Shown: positions 16,503 through 25,414 of the stretch, piece after piece
Numbering within the stretch: position 1 is the stretch's first letter
Layout of the letters: each line of letters starts with the position of its first letter
Assembly: GCA_016793325.1 (NCBI GenBank)
Contig: JAEUKI010000060.1
Coordinates: 239,894 to 303,893 of the forward strand
DNA length: 64,000 bases
Origin: Myxococcales bacterium
GTDB taxonomy: Bacteria > Myxococcota_A > Polyangia > Polyangiales > Ga0077539
Reading direction: 5' to 3'
The notes under the pieces: model-generated
Told to the model about the DNA's origin: nothing
Database searches by the model: none
Seen by the model: the letters and a program-made list of their open reading frames with translations, nothing else
Position numbers and translations under genes: made by a program

Positions 16503-19500
16503 TCACTCTGCGGCGCCGCCGCTGCCCGCGCTCGCGACGCTCGCTGGCTCGACCGCGGCTTGGGCTTCTTTCGCGCCCGCGGTCTCCGAGGAAGTCCCCG
16601 TCGCCGAGTGAGCGCCCTTGTCTCCGACGAAGTCCTTGATGCTCGTCGCGTCGAGGACCTTCTTCTCGAGCAAGAGGGTCACGAGCGCCGTGTGCAAGTG
16701 CTTGTTGTCTTCGAGGAGCTTCTCGGCCCGCGCGCGCTCTTCGCCGAGGATCCTGTCGATCTCGTCGTCGCGCGCCGTCAGTCGCGCGGGCGAGACCGTG
16801 CGCCCCTGCGGGCCGTCCTCGTCCTCGAGCATCACGCGAACGCCCAAGCGCGACATCCCGTACTGCTCGACGAGCGCGCGGACGATGCTGTTGGACTGTT
16901 GAAGGTCGTTCCACGCGCCGATCGAAAACTCGTTGAAGACCATCTTTTCAGCGGCCATTCCGCCGAGGCCCACGGCGACCTCGGCGCGCATGTCCTCTTC
17001 GGTCATCGCGTACGGTCGCGCGCGCGCTTGACGAAGGACGTACCCGAGGGCGCCCTCCATGTCGGCCACGATCGAGATTCGCTCCGGCGGCGTCGCCCGC
17101 GGAAGCAGCATCGCCACGAGCGCGTGCCCCGCTTCGTGCACCGCCACGACCTTCTCTTCGTGCGACGAGAGCACCACGGGGCGCTTGGTCTTTCGCTGAA
17201 GGGCCTTGTCGATGTCGTCGTTTGTAAACGACGTCGAGCCCTGGCGAATCGCCTGACGCTTGAGCGCGCGACACACCGCTTGAATGTGGTCTCCCGCGAA
17301 CGGAATCCCCTTCTCGCGATCGGCGAGCCCCTCGGTCCTGCGCACCATGTGCTTGATCAGCGCGTCGGTCAGGTCGAGGCCAAACTTCTTGTTGTAGATC
17401 CGAATGATCGCCTCGCGATCGTCCGGCCCCGGCGCAGGAATCTCGATCATGAACTCGAAGCGCCCCGGTCGCATGAGCGCGCCATCGAGCGACTCGAGGA
17501 AGTTCGTCGTCGCCACGACGAAGACCATCTCGTTCTTTCGAAAGCCGTCCATCTCCGTGAGGAGCTGGTTGACCATCGAGTGCTCGACGCCCGAGCCCAC
17601 GTACGTCCCGCGCTGGTGCGCGAAGGCGTCGATCTCGTCGAAGATGATCACCGACGGCGCTGCCTGACGCGCCTGACGGAAGATTCGCCTGAGATTTTCC
17701 TCCGAGTTGTGCACGAGGACGTTGCCGAACCCCGCGACGAAGCGCTCGGTCCCGGGCACGCTCAGGTCGTACACGTACTTGCCGTCGTACGGCTCGCGAC
17801 GCTTCTCGACGACCTTGTCCCAGTAGACGTCGTTGGTCATGTGCGGCGCTGGCGTCTGCGCGTACCGCTGTAGACCCTGCCCGTCGCAGTACGCTCGCAC
17901 GGCTTCTTGCTTCGCGGGCTGCGCGAAGCCGATCTGCTCGACAAATACGCGAAGGTACTCGGACCAGCCGAAGCGCACGCGGTGCGACGTCGATCCGCTC
18001 CACTCGGTCCGCGCGCGGAGCCGCGCGACGATCCCGAAGAACTGCAGCATCGTCGCGATGTCGCGCGCGAGGCCCACGCTGGTCGTCGTCGCCTCGATGT
18101 GCTTGCCCGAAAAACCGCCGTCGCCGCTGAAATACCCACGCAAAAACGCGGCGATCACCGCCTTGGGCGCGAGAAACATCCACGGCGGAACGCGCTTGTT
18201 CGACGACCCGTCGCGCAGCCCCATCCCGTCGTGCATCACGTACCGCAGCAGCGTCGAGTTGATCACCAGATCGACGCCCTTGCCTTCGCCCTTGCGCGAG
18301 ACGGTCACGTGACCGAAGAGCCGCTCGCAGAGCGCCCGAACATGCTCGCTCTCGCCTTCGTGCACCGCGAGACGAACGCCCGTCGTGCTGTAGCAGCCCT
18401 CTGCGACCCACCACCCGAAGAACTCTCCGAGGTCCTCGGTGACGTCGAGGACGCCGGGCATGTTCTTGTTGCGATGCCAGCAGTACAGCGCGAGATCGCG
18501 AGGCGCCGGTTGTTCGTCCGCGAGCGCCGCGACCCGCTCGAGCGAGGCGAGCGAGAGCGGCGAGCGATGACCGCGCCCGCGGATCTTCGAGAGGGGCATC
18601 CCGATCGCGTCTTCGACGAGCGCAGGTCCCACCTTCTCGACGGCGTTCGCGACGAGCGCGTCGTAGCCAGCCACGCGAACATCATCGCGCCCCGCCAAGA
18701 GCGCGAGCACGTCGATCGATCGCACCGTCTCGGGCGCCACCAACCGCGACGGAATCGCGACGCGCGTCTCGCCCGCGACGATCTCTTCCGCGGTCACTTC
18801 GGCGAGCGTCCCACCGCGGTTGACAAAGAGGCTGTGTCCGCCGGTCACGCGCACCCGCCGCCCGGTCTCGGTCACGAGCACGTCGATGTACGGCGGCGCT
18901 TCGTGACGAATGAACCCCTTCACCGGCGCGAGCATCGCGCGCCCATCGTCGCTCACGGTCCACGTCGAGACGTCAGGGCGTCGCTCGGGGTGCTCGTAGT
19001 CCTCGTCGACGAGCGCTCCGATCGCGACGCGCTCGGCGACGCCATCGCGCACGACGAAGACTTCTTCGTCCCACGGCAACGACTCGCCGACCCATTTGCT
19101 CTTCAGCTCCGGGCCGCTCACGACGATCACGCTCGCGTTGAGCGCCGTGGCCATCGCCTTCGCGAAGAAGGTCTTTCCCGTGCCCGGAGGGCCGTAGAAG
19201 ATCACGCCGCGCGGCAAGAGCGACTCGAGCACGTCGATGTCGCCGACGCTGTTCATGGTCTCTTTGCGGCGCACGAGGTCGATGACCTCCTCGCGCATGC
19301 GCGTCTTGACCTCGTGGTAGCCGCCGATGTCGTTGTCGATGTCGACGTTGGGCAGCTCGATGTCCTCGGTCACCGTCTGCTTGCGAATCTCCTGGTAGAC
19401 CTCTTGCGCCATCGAGCGGCCCGGCGGCGCCTCGCGCCGCAGCGCGAGGTCCGCGAAGAGCTTTCGACAACGAACAGGGTTGAGCCCCGAGGTGTACTTG

Positions 19501-20099
19501 TAGAGCCCGTACGGATCGAAGTCCGTCGAGTGCATCGCCTTCGCTTCGCGCTGCGTCACGATCTTCGCGAGCGCGTCGCGCGGAATGCCCGTGATCTCTC
19601 GGCGCGCGGTGAACACGCCCTGGATCACCTTGGGGATCTCGAAGCTCGGGTCGCGAAACCCGAGCAGCACTGCCTCGGGGTTCTCGTAGAGGAGCGGGAT
19701 CGACTCGCGCGCCTCGAGCGTGAGCCCCGTGTGCGTCGTCGTGAGCACGTCGAGGTGCAAGAGCACGATGATCGTCCGCTCGACCGAGCCGCGGATGGCG
19801 TCGGTGAGCTGCTGGATCATGCGTCCGAGGTTGGACCCAGGGGGGTCATCGGGCCGCGGGCGACCGTCGATCACGACGAGCTTCGGACCGTCTTTTTGCC
19901 GGCGAAGTCGCGCGCGCACCGCGAGGTACAAAAAGAGCGCGAGCTCCTTGTCGCACTCGACGAGCACGCTCGATCCGCGGCGCAAGCGCTCTTCGATGAA
20001 GGTGATGTCGTTCGAGCAGGCCGCTTCGACCGCGTCTTCGACGCGCACCGAGTTGGCGAGCTGGCTGATGGGAACGGTCCTCGATCCAGTCGTTGTCAC
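16503..20099 (-). CDS. FtsH-like AAA+ zinc protease without membrane anchor, interrupted by an intein
   Basis: The 1198-residue precursor becomes a 739-residue protease after intein removal. Residues 1-200 look like a degenerate AAA domain with no P-loop. The active AAA module has Walker A GPPGTGKT (303-310), pore-loop KWVGE (335-339), then after the intein SEENLRRIFRQA, Walker B IIFDEID (D821/E822) and arginine-finger region MRPGRFE (R877, R880). The M41 peptidase has HEAGH (988-992) with the third zinc ligand likely D1065 in GAWNDLQ. Unlike classical FtsH there are no N-terminal transmembrane segments, so it should be cytosolic. GTG start at 20099 overlaps the preceding stop (GTGA), showing translational coupling. 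The trio with Ycf35-like and small proteins recalls Ycf46/FtsH ternary conflict systems. Confidence 0.93.
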   Translation of the reverse strand: MTTTGSRTVPISQLANSVRVEDAVEAACSNDITFIEERLRRGSSVLVECDKELALFLYLAVRARLRRQKDGPKLVVIDGRPRPDDPPGSNLGRMIQQLTDAIRGSVERTIIVLLHLDVLTTTHTGLTLEARESIPLLYENPEAVLLGFRDPSFEIPKVIQGVFTARREITGIPRDALAKIVTQREAKAMHSTDFDPYGLYKYTSGLNPVRCRKLFADLALRREAPPGRSMAQEVYQEIRKQTVTEDIELPNVDIDNDIGGYHEVKTRMREEVIDLVRRKETMNSVGDIDVLESLLPRGVIFYGPPGTGKTFFAKAMATALNASVIVVSGPELKSKWVGESLPWDEEVFVVRDGVAERVAIGALVDEDYEHPERRPDVSTWTVSDDGRAMLAPVKGFIRHEAPPYIDVLVTETGRRVRVTGGHSLFVNRGGTLAEVTAEEIVAGETRVAIPSRLVAPETVRSIDVLALLAGRDDVRVAGYDALVANAVEKVGPALVEDAIGMPLSKIRGRGHRSPLSLASLERVAALADEQPAPRDLALYCWHRNKNMPGVLDVTEDLGEFFGWWVAEGCYSTTGVRLAVHEGESEHVRALCERLFGHVTVSRKGEGKGVDLVINSTLLRYVMHDGMGLRDGSSNKRVPPWMFLAPKAVIAAFLRGYFSGDGGFSGKHIEATTTSVGLARDIATMLQFFGIVARLRARTEWSGSTSHRVRFGWSEYLRVFVEQIGFAQPAKQEAVRAYCDGQGLQRYAQTPAPHMTNDVYWDKVVEKRREPYDGKYVYDLSVPGTERFVAGFGNVLVHNSEENLRRIFRQARQAAPSVIIFDEIDAFAHQRGTYVGSGVEHSMVNQLLTEMDGFRKNEMVFVVATTNFLESLDGALMRPGRFEFMIEIPAPGPDDREAIIRIYNKKFGLDLTDALIKHMVRRTEGLADREKGIPFAGDHIQAVCRALKRQAIRQGSTSFTNDDIDKALQRKTKRPVVLSSHEEKVVAVHEAGHALVAMLLPRATPPERISIVADMEGALGYVLRQARARPYAMTEEDMRAEVAVGLGGMAAEKMVFNEFSIGAWNDLQQSNSIVRALVEQYGMSRLGVRVMLEDEDGPQGRTVSPARLTARDDEIDRILGEERARAEKLLEDNKHLHTALVTLLLEKKVLDATSIKDFVGDKGAHSATGTSSETAGAKEAQAAVEPASVASAGSGGAAE
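17706..19082 (-). mobile_element. intein with LAGLIDADG homing endonuclease, inserted in the AAA+ P-loop domain
   Basis: Residues 340-798 of the protease precursor form a 459-residue intein. The boundaries are sharp: Ser340 (block A, SLPWDEEVFVVRDG) and the terminal VHN (796-798) followed by extein Ser799. Block B is VTGGHSLFV (T419, H422) and block F is YVYDLSVPGTERFVAGFG. The endonuclease has two DOD motifs: FFGWWVAEGCY (E567) and AFLRGYFSGDGG (D660). Joining E339 to S799 restores the usual KWVGE-SEEN sequence of AAA ATPases between Walker A and Walker B. All splicing residues (Ser1, His-Asn, Ser+1) are present, so it looks active. The protein can have no intact ATPase until splicing occurs. 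Confidence 0.95.
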
Positions 20100-20617
20100 G
20101 TGCGCACCCGAATCACGATTTCGTACTCGCCGTCCTCGCGACGAGACTCTTGCATCCCCTCGATCGTCCCGATGGACGCGGCCTTCTTCTTGAGCGCCTC
20201 GAGGTAGACGCGCTGGATTCCCTTGTCGACGCCGTCGCGGATGTCGCCCTCGACGCGCGAGAGCTTCTTCACGAGCTCTTTGCGAAGGGCGTCTTCAGCC
20301 GCAGACGACGCGGTGTCGAGGGCCTTCTTCGCCTCTTGATCAGAGATCCCTCGCGCCATCACCTCGCGGCTCTCGCTGCTCTTCACGGTGATCTTCTTGC
20401 AGTCCGCGTCGAGCGTGGCGCGAACGCCGTCCTTCTCGAGCACCATCGAGCCGTCGGACTGGCGCTTCCACCCGTCGGACTCGAGCTCTTGCTGCAAGAG
20501 CGAGCGCATGTCGCCCTCGGCGATGATCTGCATCAACTCGACGTCGATCGTGACCTCGTCCCCGGCGTTGATCGTGTTGCGAACAGTGACCCAATTGACG
20601 ACGTACCCGCGGCTCAT
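20096..20617 (-). CDS. Ycf35/DUF1257-like protein, partner of the FtsH-like protease
   Basis: A 173-residue soluble protein. The N-terminal half (VTVRNTINAGDEVTIDVELMQ, WKRQSDGSMVLEKDGVRATLD, CKKITVKSSES) gives the alternating strands of a small alpha/beta domain similar in layout to DUF1257/Ycf35. The middle (about 90-150) is a long charged helix, and the C-terminus is another strand (EYEIVIRVRT). The stop overlaps the protease GTG by four bases (GTGA), so the two products are made together. The role is unknown. In related clusters such proteins are proposed adaptors or substrates for the ATPase. Confidence 0.62.
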   Translation of the reverse strand: MSRGYVVNWVTVRNTINAGDEVTIDVELMQIIAEGDMRSLLQQELESDGWKRQSDGSMVLEKDGVRATLDADCKKITVKSSESREVMARGISDQEAKKALDTASSAAEDALRKELVKKLSRVEGDIRDGVDKGIQRVYLEALKKKAASIGTIEGMQESRREDGEYEIVIRVRT

Positions 20618-20665
20618 AGCGGCAGAGCGTGCGACGGCCCTGGCCGCTCGGCAACCGCTCTGGCG

Positions 20666-22987
20666 CTACTTTCGCTTCTTCTTTTTCGCGCGGCCGTCGC
20701 GGCTGTCCCGCTCGCTCTCGGACTCCGAGTGCCCGTCGTCCATGCTAGTGGCGGGCTCTTCGCGCGCCTCGTCGCCTCGGCCTCGGGACGCCGCGGCGCG
20801 CAATCGAAACGGAGAGCCCGACGCGGCGGTCATCCTGCTCGCCCTCGCCCGTTCGCGAGAGAGCTCGAGAAACCGCTGCTGCGATCGGAGCAGCGGCTCT
20901 GCCTCGGCGATCGGTCGGCGCTCGTAGTACCCGTCCGGCCGCATCACGCGCGCCTTCACGTTGTCCGCGAGCATCGTCGCGAGGATCTCGTCGCGGATCA
21001 GCGTCGAGAGGCCCTTGTCTTCGATCGGCCACATGACCTCGACGCGGCGCTGAAAATTGCGCGGCATCCAGTCGGCGCTCGCGAGGTACACCTCCGGCGC
21101 TCCGCCGTTGTCGAACATCGTGATCCGCGCGTGCTCGAGGAATCGATCCACGATCGAGAACACACGAATTCGATCGCTCACGCCGGGCATCCCGGGCCGC
21201 AGGCAACAAATCCCGCGGACGATCAGGTCCACCTGCACGCCCACTTGCGACGCGGCGTAGAGGGCGTCGATCACGTCCGGGTCGACGAGCGAGTTCATCT
21301 TGGCGACGATCCGCGCAGGGCGCCCCGCGCGCGCGTGCTCGGCCTCGCGGTGGATCAACGCGAGCAGGCTCTCGTGAAGCCCGAGCGGCGCGACGATCAA
21401 GCGCTTCCATCGCGCGGGCGCGCTGTAGCCCGTCAAGAGATTGAACAGCGCGTTGGCGTCTTCGCCGAACTCGGGCCGCGCCGTAAAGAACGTCACGTCC
21501 GTGTAGAGCCTCGCGGTCGACGCGTTGTAGTTGCCCGTGGACAAGTGCACGTACCGACGGAGACCGGTCGCCTCGCGGCGCACGACGAGGCACACCTTCG
21601 CGTGGGTCTTCAGGCCGATGAGCCCGTACACGACGTGAACGCCGCTCTCTTCGAGCGTGCGCGCCCACTGAATGTTGTTCTCTTCGTCGAAGCGCGCCTT
21701 GAGCTCGACGAGGGCTGTCACTTGCTTTCCCATCTCCGCGGCGCGCGCGAGGGCGCGGACGAAGGGCGAGTTTTGCCCTGCGCGATAGAGCGTCTGCTTG
21801 ATCGCGAGCACCTTGGGGTCGTCCGCCGCGCGCGAGACGAACTCGACGACCGAGTCGAAGCTGTCGTACGGGTGCTGCAAGACCACGTCGCGCTCGGAGA
21901 TCACCGAGAAGAGGTCGTCGACGTCGCGAAACGGCGCTGCGACCTGGGGAATCGCTGGCGGATCACGAAGGTCCGGCGCGACGTCGGGCCCCGCCATCCC
22001 CAAGAGATCCCCGAGGTGAATCGGCCCGTCGACCTCGTACACGTCGTCGCGATCGAGCCTGAGCTTCTCGCGAAGGAGCTCGACGAAGCCCGGGTTCATC
22101 CCGAGCGCGACCTCGACGCGAACCGCGTTGCCTCGGTCCCTCCGTCGAAGCTCTTGCTGAATGGCCTCGAGGAGGTCTTCTGCTTCTTCTTCGTCGAGCT
22201 CGAGGTCCCAGTTTCGCGTCACGCGAAACGGCGACACCGACGCGACGCGCAGCCCGGGAAACAGCTCGCTCACGTTCTTCGCGATGACGTCTTCGAGAAG
22301 GGCGTAGCGCTTCTGCGCGCCGCTTCGCCAGAGCTCGACGAGGCGCGGCGAGGTCGTCGGCACTTGGAGCACGGCGTACGCGGGCGACCCTGCGTCTTGC
22401 CCTTCGACGAACGTGACCGCGAGGTAGAGCGTCTTGTTCTTGAACCGCGGAAACGGGTGTCCCGGATCGATCGCGAGCGGCGTGAGCACCGGGAACACTT
22501 CTTTGAGAAAGTGCTCGCTCAGCGCGCGAAGCTCGTCCGCGGTCCACGCCTCCGCCGGCGTGATCGCCAAGCCCGCTTGCTCGAGCTTGGGTCGCACGTG
22601 CTCGCGGTACACTTGGTACTGGTCGGCCACCATGCGGTGAACGCGGTACGAAATCGACGCGAGCTGCTCGACCACGGTGAGCCCGTCGGCCGCGGGTTCG
22701 TCGAGCTCTCCGGCGAGCTGCTGCTTCAAGCCCGCCACGCGAATCATGAAGAACTCGTCGAGGTTCGAGCTCACGATCGCGAGGAATTTCAGCCGCTCGA
22801 GCAGCGGAACGTTGTTGTCACCCGCCTCCTCGAGCACGCGCTGGTTGAACTCCAACCACGAGAGCTCGCGGTTGATGAACAGCGGGTTGGGCGCGCTCGC
22901 GGCGTTCGCTCCAGGCGGGGCGTCGCTCACGCGCGGGAGCATGGGTGACGAAGTGCGAAGGCTCGAGTGCTCGGCGCCGTCGGTCAT
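20666..22987 (-). CDS. ppk1: polyphosphate kinase 1
   Basis: A 773-residue PPK1, which polymerises the ATP gamma-phosphate into polyphosphate at the inner membrane. Evidence: INRELSWLEFNQRVLEEA (38-55), HPFPRFKNKTLYLAV, the active-site His462 in GLIGLKTHAKVCLVVRRE followed by YVHLSTGNYNASTARLY, and a second active-site region HARITMFDNGGAPEVYLASADWM. Slightly longer than usual because of a ~35-residue N-terminal lead and a charged C-terminal tail ending RAKKKKRK. It lies 48 nt upstream of the Ycf35-like/FtsH-like trio and 24 nt downstream of a lipoprotein gene, so read-through transcription is likely. Pho-box regulation was not identifiable. Confidence 0.95.
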   Translation of the reverse strand: MTDGAEHSSLRTSSPMLPRVSDAPPGANAASAPNPLFINRELSWLEFNQRVLEEAGDNNVPLLERLKFLAIVSSNLDEFFMIRVAGLKQQLAGELDEPAADGLTVVEQLASISYRVHRMVADQYQVYREHVRPKLEQAGLAITPAEAWTADELRALSEHFLKEVFPVLTPLAIDPGHPFPRFKNKTLYLAVTFVEGQDAGSPAYAVLQVPTTSPRLVELWRSGAQKRYALLEDVIAKNVSELFPGLRVASVSPFRVTRNWDLELDEEEAEDLLEAIQQELRRRDRGNAVRVEVALGMNPGFVELLREKLRLDRDDVYEVDGPIHLGDLLGMAGPDVAPDLRDPPAIPQVAAPFRDVDDLFSVISERDVVLQHPYDSFDSVVEFVSRAADDPKVLAIKQTLYRAGQNSPFVRALARAAEMGKQVTALVELKARFDEENNIQWARTLEESGVHVVYGLIGLKTHAKVCLVVRREATGLRRYVHLSTGNYNASTARLYTDVTFFTARPEFGEDANALFNLLTGYSAPARWKRLIVAPLGLHESLLALIHREAEHARAGRPARIVAKMNSLVDPDVIDALYAASQVGVQVDLIVRGICCLRPGMPGVSDRIRVFSIVDRFLEHARITMFDNGGAPEVYLASADWMPRNFQRRVEVMWPIEDKGLSTLIRDEILATMLADNVKARVMRPDGYYERRPIAEAEPLLRSQQRFLELSRERARASRMTAASGSPFRLRAAASRGRGDEAREEPATSMDDGHSESESERDSRDGRAKKKKRK

Positions 22988-23011
22988 CGCGCGGAGGCTA
23001 ACACGCCCCGC

Positions 23012-23635
23012 TCAAAGGGCCCCGTCCAGCGTGTAACCACGAAGCAACAACCGAAACTCGTGGATCGTGTGGTCGATCACGACGGGGGTCGTCGTCTCGA
23101 TCACGCCGATGCCTGGCGCATAAAACGTTCGTTCGACGAACTGCTCGCGCCCGCGGCGGACCACCTCGATCACGTTCTCGAACGTGCCCGCGGGCGTCAC
23201 CCGCCGCTGTCCGACCGCGCGGATCGTGTACGTGTCCCCCTGCATTCCGTCCCACGTCGTGCCCTCGCGAATCGGATCGGCCAGGATGGTCTCGCCGTTT
23301 CGAAGCACGCCCCCCTCTGCGTACGAATAGAGCGACGTCGATCGCCCCTGGTTGACGACGAACGTGTCGCCGTCCTGTCGCTCGACGCGCAGCGTGACCA
23401 ACGTCGCGACGCCGCCCGCGGTCTGATCGCGCGCGTCGTAGCTCCACGCAGCGTCGCGCCGAAGGGGCAAGTACTCGCGCGCAGTCCTGGCGCGCGGCGG
23501 CGTCGTTGTGACCGTCGTCCCAGCGCAGCCGCTCGACGCGACCCCACCCGAGAGCGCAATCGAGAGCGCGACGAGAAAAATACCCGACGTAGACCGCACA
23601 ACGAGTCTGTGTCCCACGAGCCTTCGATCGTTCAT
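23012..23635 (-). CDS. lipoprotein of unknown function
   Basis: A 207-residue protein. ATG at 23635 overlaps the stop of the preceding gene (ATGA). The signal sequence VVRSTSGIFLVALSIALSGGVASSGC ends in lipobox Cys37. The mature part is beta-rich: REYLPLRRDAAWSYDARDQTAGG, LRVERQDGDTFVVNQG, GTTWDGMQGDTYTIRAVGQRRVTPAGTFENVIEV, GIGVIETTTPVVIDHTIHEFRLLL. This resembles the LPPG/'TGYxxx' lipoproteins with a repeated beta-hairpin that report on fat or wax-like ligands, but no family is assigned. It is co-oriented with ppk1 downstream. Confidence 0.7.
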   Translation of the reverse strand: MNDRRLVGHRLVVRSTSGIFLVALSIALSGGVASSGCAGTTVTTTPPRARTAREYLPLRRDAAWSYDARDQTAGGVATLVTLRVERQDGDTFVVNQGRSTSLYSYAEGGVLRNGETILADPIREGTTWDGMQGDTYTIRAVGQRRVTPAGTFENVIEVVRRGREQFVERTFYAPGIGVIETTTPVVIDHTIHEFRLLLRGYTLDGAL

Positions 23636-24045
23636 CGGTGTCGTCCGAGGTATTGCCACGCGAGCAAGAGCAAGAGCAGCCCCGTCGCCGCGAAGACCAT
23701 CAGGATCACAGGATCCGGCTTCAATCGCTGCAGAAACGCCTCTGCGTCCCGGCGAACAACCTCGTCTTCGCTCTTGGCGAGCGCCCGCGCGAGCGACGCA
23801 GCCTCGACGTGATCGCCCCGCTCGAGCGCGGTCCACGCCGCCCCGAGCGGCCCTTCGAAGCGAGGATCCTTCGTCGCGACCGGCTTTGCGTCGGGCGACT
23901 CGTCCTTCGACGGCGCCTTGGCGGCCTCGGTCGACGGCGCATCCGCGGGCTTTTTCTCAGGCGATGGATCGTCGCCCGACGTCGCGTCGCCCCCGTTGTC
24001 GCCCTTCTTCGGCTCGTCGTCTTTCAGGGATCCCTCGTCGCTCAC
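23632..24045 (-). CDS. small tail-anchored membrane protein
   Basis: A 137-residue protein from the GTG at 24045 (an alternative GTG at 24081 gives 149 aa and would overlap the preceding stop). Residues 1-60 are a low-complexity Asp/Lys/Pro/Ala linker (KKGDNGGDATSGDDPSPEKKP...). A helical pair, roughly residues 65-105 (LGAAWTALERGDHVEAASLARALAKSEDEVVRRDAEAFL), looks TPR-like. One transmembrane helix (PVILMVFAATGLLLLLLAWQYLG) sits at the extreme C-terminus, leaving the rest in the cytoplasm. No family recognised. Ends coupled (ATGA) with the lipoprotein that follows. Confidence 0.65.
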   Translation of the reverse strand: MSDEGSLKDDEPKKGDNGGDATSGDDPSPEKKPADAPSTEAAKAPSKDESPDAKPVATKDPRFEGPLGAAWTALERGDHVEAASLARALAKSEDEVVRRDAEAFLQRLKPDPVILMVFAATGLLLLLLAWQYLGRHR

Positions 24046-24068
24046 GAGCTCTTGGGGGTCGATGCGTA

Positions 24069-25094
24069 CTACAGCGCGCACTGCCCCGTCGACGCTGTGC
24101 ACGTCCAACCCGCGGGGCAGCCCTGGTTGTTCATGCAGCCGCAGCGCCCGGTGCTCGAGATGCACTGGCGGTTGCTCCCGCAGTTGGTGGCCGCGGTGCA
24201 GCGGCACTCGCCCGTACCCGTGTTGCACGTCCCGTTGCCGTTGCAGTCCGCGCTCGTGTTGCAGCGCAAGCAGAGACCCGTGGTGGCTTGGCACGCGTTC
24301 GGGCTGCACGCCCCGATGTCCGCGTCGCACGCGGGAGAGCACACGCCGCCTTCGGGCGCAGAACGACACACGTAGCCGGGACGGCACCCAGTGCGCTCGC
24401 CGGGCGTGATGCAGCCCGTGTAGCAGAAGCCGATGTTGCGGGTCGTTCCCATCACGACGACGGGCTCGATGAGCGCGCAGCGACCGCCGGTTCCGCAGTC
24501 CGCGTCGCGCTCGCAGAGGTACTGGCAATAGCCGCCCGGCCAGCCGCTCGGGCCCGTGTTGCACACCGCGCGGCCGAGCGAGTTCATCCCGCAATCTGCC
24601 TCAGCGTTGCACGAAAGCCCCGTGCGAGGCGCGCCCGTCATCATCGTCGAGCAGCGACCCGCGGCGCAGCTCTGGCCCGCGGCGCAGCGCGTCCCGCAGG
24701 CGCCGCAGTTGTTCACGTCCGTCGTGGGATCCACGCACGCGGTCCCGCACATCATGCGCGGGGCAGTGCAGGTCCCGCCGCCGACACAAGCGCCGTTTTC
24801 GCAGTTCGAGCCAGCGGGGCACGAGTTGTTGCAGCGACCGCAGTGGGTCATGTTGACCTGCGTATCGACGCACGTTCCGTTGCAGCTCGTCTGCGACGGA
24901 ACCGAACAGCCTCCGACGCCGGTGTCCATCGGCGTCGACGGAACATCCGCGCCCGGCGGCACGTCCGCGACGCGCGCGTCGACCATCGAGCTCGCATCGC
25001 GACGAACGATCGGCTCTTCCATCGCGCACGCGCTCGAGGCCGCGACCGCGACGCCCCCCACGACACCTGCCCAACGCCTCGACCATCCGTTCAT
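24069..25094 (-). CDS. cysteine-rich surface lipoprotein
   Basis: A 341-residue lipoprotein. MNGWSRRWAGVVGGVAVAAS leads to lipobox Cys23; ATG at 25094 chosen because it directly starts the signal peptide. After an Asp/Ser linker, almost the whole body is Cys-rich repeats: CGRCNNSCPAGSNCENGAC, NCGACGTRCAAGQSC, LSCNAEADCGMNSLGRAVC, CERDADCGTGGRC, CNTSADCNGNGTCNTGTGEC. These are the stigma-like Cys-rich modules common in myxobacterial surface proteins and are probably stabilised by disulfides. First gene of the leftward run into ppk1. Ligand unknown. Confidence 0.75.
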   Translation of the reverse strand: MNGWSRRWAGVVGGVAVAASSACAMEEPIVRRDASSMVDARVADVPPGADVPSTPMDTGVGGCSVPSQTSCNGTCVDTQVNMTHCGRCNNSCPAGSNCENGACVGGGTCTAPRMMCGTACVDPTTDVNNCGACGTRCAAGQSCAAGRCSTMMTGAPRTGLSCNAEADCGMNSLGRAVCNTGPSGWPGGYCQYLCERDADCGTGGRCALIEPVVVMGTTRNIGFCYTGCITPGERTGCRPGYVCRSAPEGGVCSPACDADIGACSPNACQATTGLCLRCNTSADCNGNGTCNTGTGECRCTAATNCGSNRQCISSTGRCGCMNNQGCPAGWTCTASTGQCAL

Positions 25095-25385
25095 CACGCC
25101 TTCGACTCCTGCTCGGGGATCCTTTGCGACGGCGCTGATTGCGACGGACGGACATGCGAACAAACAGAGCACCGCATCGATGTGCGAGACACTAAGGCAA
25201 GCATGTCGCCAGCTCGAATCCGCGCTGTGACCTGAGGCTCGAACCTACCGGACCCCGAACGTTCGTCAACAAACCGAGCCCGCGGCACCGCCGCGCACTG
25301 CTTGCACGGGCGACGCTCACGAAGGGCGCCACCACACCAAGGGCGCCCGCGCATCGCCAACGCGCGTCAGTCGACCCGCGTGACC

Positions 25386-25414
25386 AAAGCTCGCACGCTA
25401 CCACAGCGAGCTTT
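25386..25414. promoter_or_regulatory. inverted repeat upstream of the PEGA gene
   Basis: AAAGCTCGC (25386-25394) and GCGAGCTTT (25406-25414) form a perfect 9 bp inverted repeat with an 11 nt spacer. It may be an operator or an RNA hairpin; the right arm ends in TTT, so termination is also possible. Confidence 0.4.

Noticed and set aside
17907..22948. Two long + strand frames (17907-20207 and 20093-22948)
   Set aside because: They are antisense to the FtsH-like protease and ppk1 genes, both clearly real by motifs, and contain no family features.
23012..23836. Longer N-terminal version of the lipoprotein ending at 23012
   Set aside because: The extra residues are Arg-rich antisense-like sequence overlapping the preceding gene; the ATG at 23635 begins a proper lipoprotein signal.
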